A DNA stretch of 9,674 nucleotides from positions 1 through 9,674 of the forward strand of contig CBDVBD010000129.1 in the NCBI GenBank assembly GCA_965372135.1, given 5' to 3'. Positions within the stretch are counted from its first letter, which is position 1; the number at the start of each line of letters is the position of its first letter. Under the pieces are notes generated by a model. It made no database searches. It was not told the DNA's origin and worked only from the letters and a program-made list of their open reading frames with translations. Source of the DNA: CBDVBD01 sp965372135 (GTDB taxonomy: Bacteria > Electryoneota > RPQS01 > CBDVBD01). A program made the translations under genes and the position numbers. Of this stretch, positions 7,329-9,674 are shown piece after piece.

Positions 7329-7355
7329 TAACCACATAGTTAAACTAAACGGTTA
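7329..7355. promoter_or_regulatory. Predicted operator for the TetR-family repressor
   Basis: A 27-bp interrupted palindrome centred on A7342. The left half-site is TAACC-aca-TAGTT (7329-7341). The right half read on the minus strand is TAACC-gtt-TAGTT (7355-7343). Ten of thirteen positions match between the halves, and the inner eleven bases are a perfect TAGTT-A-AACTA palindrome. It begins 5 bases after the -10 box of the minus-strand promoter and covers the expected transcription start, an ideal place for a repressor. Binding by this TetR protein is inferred from position and symmetry. Confidence 0.7.
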
Positions 7356-7359
7356 TTTA

Positions 7360-7388
7360 AATATATAAAAAGAATAGGATGAAGTCAA
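7360..7388 (-). promoter_or_regulatory. Promoter of the export operon
   Basis: On the minus strand a -35 box TTGACT (7388-7383) is separated by exactly 17 bases from a -10 box TATATT (7365-7360). Transcription should start near 7353, giving a leader of roughly 70 bases before the regulator ATG at 7280. The surrounding DNA is AT-rich. Confidence 0.7.
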
Positions 7389-7443
7389 GTATTTTTTGAA
7401 ATTACAGCATTTTGGGTAGTGAGAAGGTTTTTTCAGGATTCAC

Positions 7444-7472
7444 TTGATTTTCGGGAATTTATTTCTTAGTAT
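7444..7472 (+). promoter_or_regulatory. Possible promoter of the lipoprotein pair
   Basis: On the plus strand TTGATT (7444-7449) and TAGTAT (7467-7472) are 17 bases apart. Each box matches the sigma-70 consensus at four of six positions. It lies about 64 bases before the lipoprotein start, but other AT-rich hexamers nearby could serve instead. Confidence 0.4.
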
Positions 7473-7535
7473 ATATAGTTTGGGTTAATATATCTATTTC
7501 AATCAACATGTAACATGGAACGGATAGGGTCTTAG

Positions 7536-8102
7536 GTGCAGATACGGATTTACATATTATGTTTGCTGGTGGTGTTGACGGGATGTGATTTGTTTACCAC
7601 CAGGGAAGCGGAAGAGCCGGAAACCACTACGGATTTGTGCGGTCCGGCGACATTGTCCGATCATGTGACATCCGTGATCGAATGCGCATTGCAGTTTCAT
7701 TTAGCGGAAGAATACTTGGCGGTCTTCGATGCTCAAGGATACCAATTTGTGCCGGATGGAGCGGCTTTAGGGAATTACAATGATTTGTTGCCGTGGGGGA
7801 TCGACCAGGAGACGGATCATATCCAGAGGCTATTTTCCGAGCAAGTGGTTCCGTTGGATTCTGTAGTGTGGGTGGAATTCGAACCGGAGGAATCGGTGGA
7901 GTTGGGGGATTCCGCGCGGTATGTGGAAGCTTATACGTTGTATGTCGGTCATGTGTTGGAAGGGGTGCCCCGGCAAGTGGTGGGGCGGATGGAACTAACG
8001 GTGGTGCGGACGATCGATGGGACGTGGGTGATTCGGCGATGGCGGGACGAGGCGGTGGGGAACCAAGCAACCTGGAGTGATATTCGGGCGTTGATCCGAT
8101 GA
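7536..8102 (+). CDS. Small lipoprotein, possibly NTF2-like fold
   Basis: This 188-residue exported protein is of unknown function. It starts with GTG, supported by AGGG six bases upstream (7526-7529) and by the clean signal peptide that follows. The lipobox LTGC gives Cys17 as the lipidated residue. The mature part begins with an acidic linker, then an alpha+beta domain: a helical start (SVIECALQFHLAEEYLAVF, 46-64), an aromatic strand (YQFVPD, 69-74) and a C-terminal strand pair ending TWVIRRWRDE (163-172). This arrangement recalls SnoaL/NTF2-like domains, but I recognise no catalytic motif. The downstream gene overlaps by ATGA and encodes a protein with the same plan, so the two probably act together at the cell envelope. 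Confidence 0.85.
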   Translation: MQIRIYILCLLVVLTGCDLFTTREAEEPETTTDLCGPATLSDHVTSVIECALQFHLAEEYLAVFDAQGYQFVPDGAALGNYNDLLPWGIDQETDHIQRLFSEQVVPLDSVVWVEFEPEESVELGDSARYVEAYTLYVGHVLEGVPRQVVGRMELTVVRTIDGTWVIRRWRDEAVGNQATWSDIRALIR

Positions 8103-8611
8103 GGAATTTATGGCGACATATCATGGTGGGGATTGGGTTTTCCGGGGTAACTGCGTTAGTATATGTGGGGTGTGTCAATCCATTCGCGCCGGAATTGGGG
8201 AATCCGGCGACGTCGTTATGGACGGAACAATTGACGGTGGGCAGGTTATTGCAGAATTTTCGCAATGCGTATAACTATGCGGATTCGCTGCACTATGCGG
8301 ATTGTTTGGCGGATGATTTTACGTTTTTCTATTTCGATCCGGATGAGAACCGGTTCGATCAGTGGTACCGGGATACGGATTTGACCACCACCGGCGGGTT
8401 GTTTCGGCATTTCCGATCGATTCAGTTGGTGTGGGGAAGTCTGCCGTCGGAGATCGAGGAATTCGCCCAGGAAGACAGTTTGCTGGAATTTCAAGTGCCG
8501 TTTAATCTGTCGTTAGATGATTTGGCGCCGTTGTATGGGTTTGCACATTTTTCGGTGTATCGTCCTGTGGGAGGCAGGTTTCAGATATTGGTTTGGCGGG
8601 ATGATTTTTAG
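8099..8611 (+). CDS. Second small lipoprotein, relative of the preceding one
   Basis: This 170-residue protein is of unknown function. An N-terminal hydrophobic stretch (about 9-22) leads to YVGC with Cys25, a probable lipidation site although Tyr at -3 is unusual. The mature part starts VNPFAPEL. The domain parallels its neighbour: helix NFRNAYNYADSLHYADCLADDF (53-74), aromatic strand FTFFYFDPD (74-82), a conserved Trp at 89 with Asp-rich RDTDL after it, and a C-terminal strand FQILVWRDD (161-169). The start at 8099 overlaps the previous stop by ATGA and lacks a good ribosome site of its own, so translation is probably coupled; Met9 is an alternative start. The parallel supports an NTF2-like duplicated pair, as an inference. 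Confidence 0.83.
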   Translation: MRNLWRHIMVGIGFSGVTALVYVGCVNPFAPELGNPATSLWTEQLTVGRLLQNFRNAYNYADSLHYADCLADDFTFFYFDPDENRFDQWYRDTDLTTTGGLFRHFRSIQLVWGSLPSEIEEFAQEDSLLEFQVPFNLSLDDLAPLYGFAHFSVYRPVGGRFQILVWRDDF

Positions 8612-8684
8612 TGGGGGAATATGTTGGGGAATCGAGGAAGCCGAACGGGTGATGATGGTAGAAAATTACATTCGAAATAAAGTA

Positions 8685-8772
8685 AATCCGAAATTCGAAT
8701 ATCGAAATCCGCCGGTAGGCGGACGAGTCCTAAACAATATCAAAATTCTAAATTCTAAATACAAAACATAAG
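8685..8772. repeat. 68-bp AT-rich repeat carrying an inserted hairpin unit
   Basis: Bases 8685-8707 plus 8728-8772 align gaplessly to the repeat at 50-117. The 20-bp unit at 8708-8727 is the only length difference. It lies in the leader of pdxJ and ends 33 bases before that start codon, so it may influence pdxJ expression. The rest of the 8612-8805 gap shows only the pdxJ ribosome site. Confidence 0.8.
8708..8727. repeat. CCGCC micro-hairpin unit, copy 2 (inside the AT-rich repeat)
   Basis: The sequence is tccgcc-ggta-ggcgga-cgag: a perfect 6-bp stem, a 4-nt loop, and a tail differing from CAAG at one base. It is flanked on the right by tcc, which equals its own first three bases, so the exact insertion boundary may shift by three. 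Confidence 0.8.
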
Positions 8773-8805
8773 AAGTCAGAAACTCGAAACATACGAGGTG
8801 ATTCC

Positions 8806-9516
8806 ATGCGGTTGGGAGTGAATATAGACCATGTAGCGACGGTTCGTCAGGCACGGGGAATCGATATTCCGGATCCGGTGTTGGCGGCGGGATTGGCGGA
8901 ATTAGCCGGGGCACATGGGATCGTGTGCCATCTGCGGGAAGACCGGCGGCATATTCAGGACCGGGATCTGCGGATCCTCAAGGAGACGGTGAAGACCCAT
9001 TTGAATTTGGAAATGGCTGCCACCGGCGAGATGGTGCGGATTGCGTTGGAAACGCAGCCGGATATGTGTACGTTGGTGCCGGAACGGCGGGAAGAATTGA
9101 CCACCGAAGGGGGATTGGATGTGGTGGGGCAGGAAGAGCACTTGAAGCAAGCAGTGCGGGAACTTCGCAGTGCGGGGATTGTGGTTAGTTTATTTATCGA
9201 TCCTGCATTGGAGCAGGTGAAGGCGTCGGAACGGGTGAAGGCGCAAGTGGTGGAACTGCATACCGGGACATACTGTGAGGCCTATGGGGTCGAGGAAGCC
9301 TTGACGGAATTGGGAAAGTTGGAAGATATGTCTTTGGCGGCGGAAAAGTTAGGGCTCCGGGTGTCAGCCGGGCATGGATTGAACTACCGAAATGTGGTGC
9401 CGGTGGCGTCGATTCCGCAAGTGGAGGAATTGAATATCGGGCATTCCATTATAGCCCGGGCGGTGATGGTGGGGCTGGAAGCGGCAGTGAGGGAGATGTT
9501 GGATTTGATTTTGTAA
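8806..9516 (+). CDS. pdxJ: Pyridoxine 5'-phosphate synthase PdxJ
   Basis: This cytoplasmic enzyme joins 1-deoxy-D-xylulose 5-phosphate with 3-amino-2-oxopropyl phosphate to make pyridoxine 5'-phosphate, the last ring-forming step of the DXP-dependent vitamin B6 pathway. It has 236 residues, against about 243 in E. coli. All landmark motifs are present: NIDHVATVRQARG (6-18), HLREDRRHI (42-50), NLEMA (67-71, with the catalytic-type Glu69), LVPERREELTTEGGLDV (90-106), ELHTGTY (150-156), SAGHGLNY (187-194) and ELNIGHSIIARA (208-219). The TIM-barrel enzyme appears complete and functional. The ATG is supported by GAGGTG five bases upstream (8795-8800). No other B6 gene is in the window, and its neighbours look unrelated. 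Confidence 0.97.
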   Translation: MRLGVNIDHVATVRQARGIDIPDPVLAAGLAELAGAHGIVCHLREDRRHIQDRDLRILKETVKTHLNLEMAATGEMVRIALETQPDMCTLVPERREELTTEGGLDVVGQEEHLKQAVRELRSAGIVVSLFIDPALEQVKASERVKAQVVELHTGTYCEAYGVEEALTELGKLEDMSLAAEKLGLRVSAGHGLNYRNVVPVASIPQVEELNIGHSIIARAVMVGLEAAVREMLDLIL

Positions 9517-9570
9517 GTTTACAATCCGCCATAGGCGGACAAGGTTAGCAAGTTTACAAGTGAGCAAGTG
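9517..9570. repeat. 8-bp tandem array interrupted by a hairpin unit
   Basis: Directly after the pdxJ stop the units gtttacaa (9517-9524), gttagcaa (9544-9551), gtttacaa (9552-9559), gtgagcaa (9560-9567) and a partial gtg follow one another. Only the 19-bp hairpin unit at 9525-9543 breaks the phase. The array also reads as two 16-bp units differing at one base. Its first unit forms a palindrome with the end of pdxJ (ttgtaa-gt-ttacaa, 9511-9524). Confidence 0.8.
9525..9543. repeat. CCGCC micro-hairpin unit, copy 3 (inside the tandem array)
   Basis: The sequence is tccgcc-ata-ggcgga-caag, with a perfect 6-bp stem, a 3-nt loop and the standard tail. It sits exactly between two 8-bp array units. 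Confidence 0.8.
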
Positions 9571-9626
9571 CCCCCCCTTTTATTCCCCCCCGGGAATCCG
9601 CCATTAGGCGGACAAGCCGGGGGGGA
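9571..9626. repeat. C7/G7 hairpin repeat carrying an inserted hairpin unit
   Basis: A run of seven C (9571-9577) precedes arms tcccccccgg (9584-9593) and ccggggggga (9617-9626). The arms are identical to those at 5242-5264. Here the loop gaa is followed by the 20-bp unit at 9597-9616, giving a hairpin nested in a hairpin. There is no T-run after it on the plus strand, so it is a poor match to a classical terminator for pdxJ. Confidence 0.85.
9597..9616. repeat. CCGCC micro-hairpin unit, copy 4 (inside the C7/G7 hairpin)
   Basis: The sequence is tccgcc-atta-ggcgga-caag, with a perfect 6-bp stem and a 4-nt loop. Compared with the empty site at 5242-5264 it lies exactly between gggaa and ccggg. 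Confidence 0.85.
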
Positions 9627-9645
9627 GAAGAACTGGATCCCGCAT

Positions 9646-9665
9646 TCCGCTAGTGGGCGGACTTG
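9646..9665. repeat. Degenerate CCGCC micro-hairpin unit, copy 5
   Basis: The sequence is tccgc-tagtgg-gcgga-cttg, a 5-bp stem with a longer loop and an altered tail. It lies between gcat (9642-9645) and atgc (9670-9673), so it may also have entered the loop of another inverted repeat. The window ends before this can be seen fully. Confidence 0.5.
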
Positions 9666-9674
9666 AAACATGCC

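Noticed and set aside
7627..8265. 212-codon open frame on the minus strand opposite the lipoprotein genes
   Set aside because: It is antisense to two well-supported lipoproteins, is Pro/Thr-rich low-quality sequence, and has no recognisable domain.
8708..8730. Three-base target duplication (tcc) as proof of transposition
   Set aside because: The same flanking pattern is not seen at the other copies, so it may be coincidence and cannot define a mechanism.
8612..8805. Riboswitch or leader peptide controlling pdxJ
   Set aside because: The leader is mostly AT-rich repeat DNA plus the inserted hairpin unit; no known aptamer motif or short frame with a ribosome site is visible.
9571..9626. C7/G7 hairpin as the pdxJ terminator
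   Set aside because: The stem is strong but is followed by gagaagaac rather than T residues. It could still affect the transcript end, but it is better explained as a repeat.
9517..9674. CRISPR array
   Set aside because: The repeats are 8 bp or 19-20 bp, irregularly spaced, without uniform spacers, and no cas gene is present.

Overview
The window looks like a chromosomal segment of a Gram-negative-type (two-membrane) bacterium. It encodes a TolC-type outer-membrane channel, a lipoprotein periplasmic adaptor and two further lipoproteins. The intergenic spaces are crowded with several families of short hairpin repeats. The lipoprotein pair, one beginning its mature part with Cys-Val-Asn-Pro-Phe-Ala-Pro, resembles proteins I associate with uncultured candidate phyla known from metagenomes. 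I cannot assign a phylum from the sequence alone.

Positions 194-7280, all on the minus strand, form one seven-gene export operon. In transcription order it holds a TetR-family regulator, a TolC-family outer-membrane protein, an HlyD/YbhG-like adaptor lipoprotein, two ABC ATPases and two ABC-2 permeases. Together they would make a continuous inner membrane-periplasm-outer membrane pump under local repressor control. The layout parallels Escherichia coli ybiH(cecR)-ybhGFSR, except that the two ATPase domains, fused in YbhF, are separate genes here and a dedicated TolC is included. Four of the six junctions are ATGA overlaps. The other two (3153-3321 and 5145-5307) are packed with hairpin repeats, which splits the operon into three translationally coupled blocks. 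A well-formed promoter (TTGACT, 17 bases, TATATT) and a 27-bp interrupted palindrome at the expected start of transcription lie just upstream of the regulator.

Positions 7536-8611 (plus strand) hold two translationally coupled small lipoproteins that appear to be diverged relatives, possibly NTF2-like. Positions 8806-9516 encode PdxJ (pyridoxine 5'-phosphate synthase), a housekeeping vitamin B6 enzyme.

The most interesting feature is in the intergenic DNA. A 19-20 bp hairpin unit, TCCGCC-(3-4 nt)-GGCGGACAAG, occurs four times plus one degenerate copy. For three copies the window itself shows what the site looked like without the unit: a 68-bp AT-rich repeat with an empty copy at 50-117, a C7/G7 hairpin with an empty copy at 5242-5264, and an 8-bp tandem array that comes back into phase when the unit is removed. 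This points to a very small sequence that inserts precisely into other repeats.
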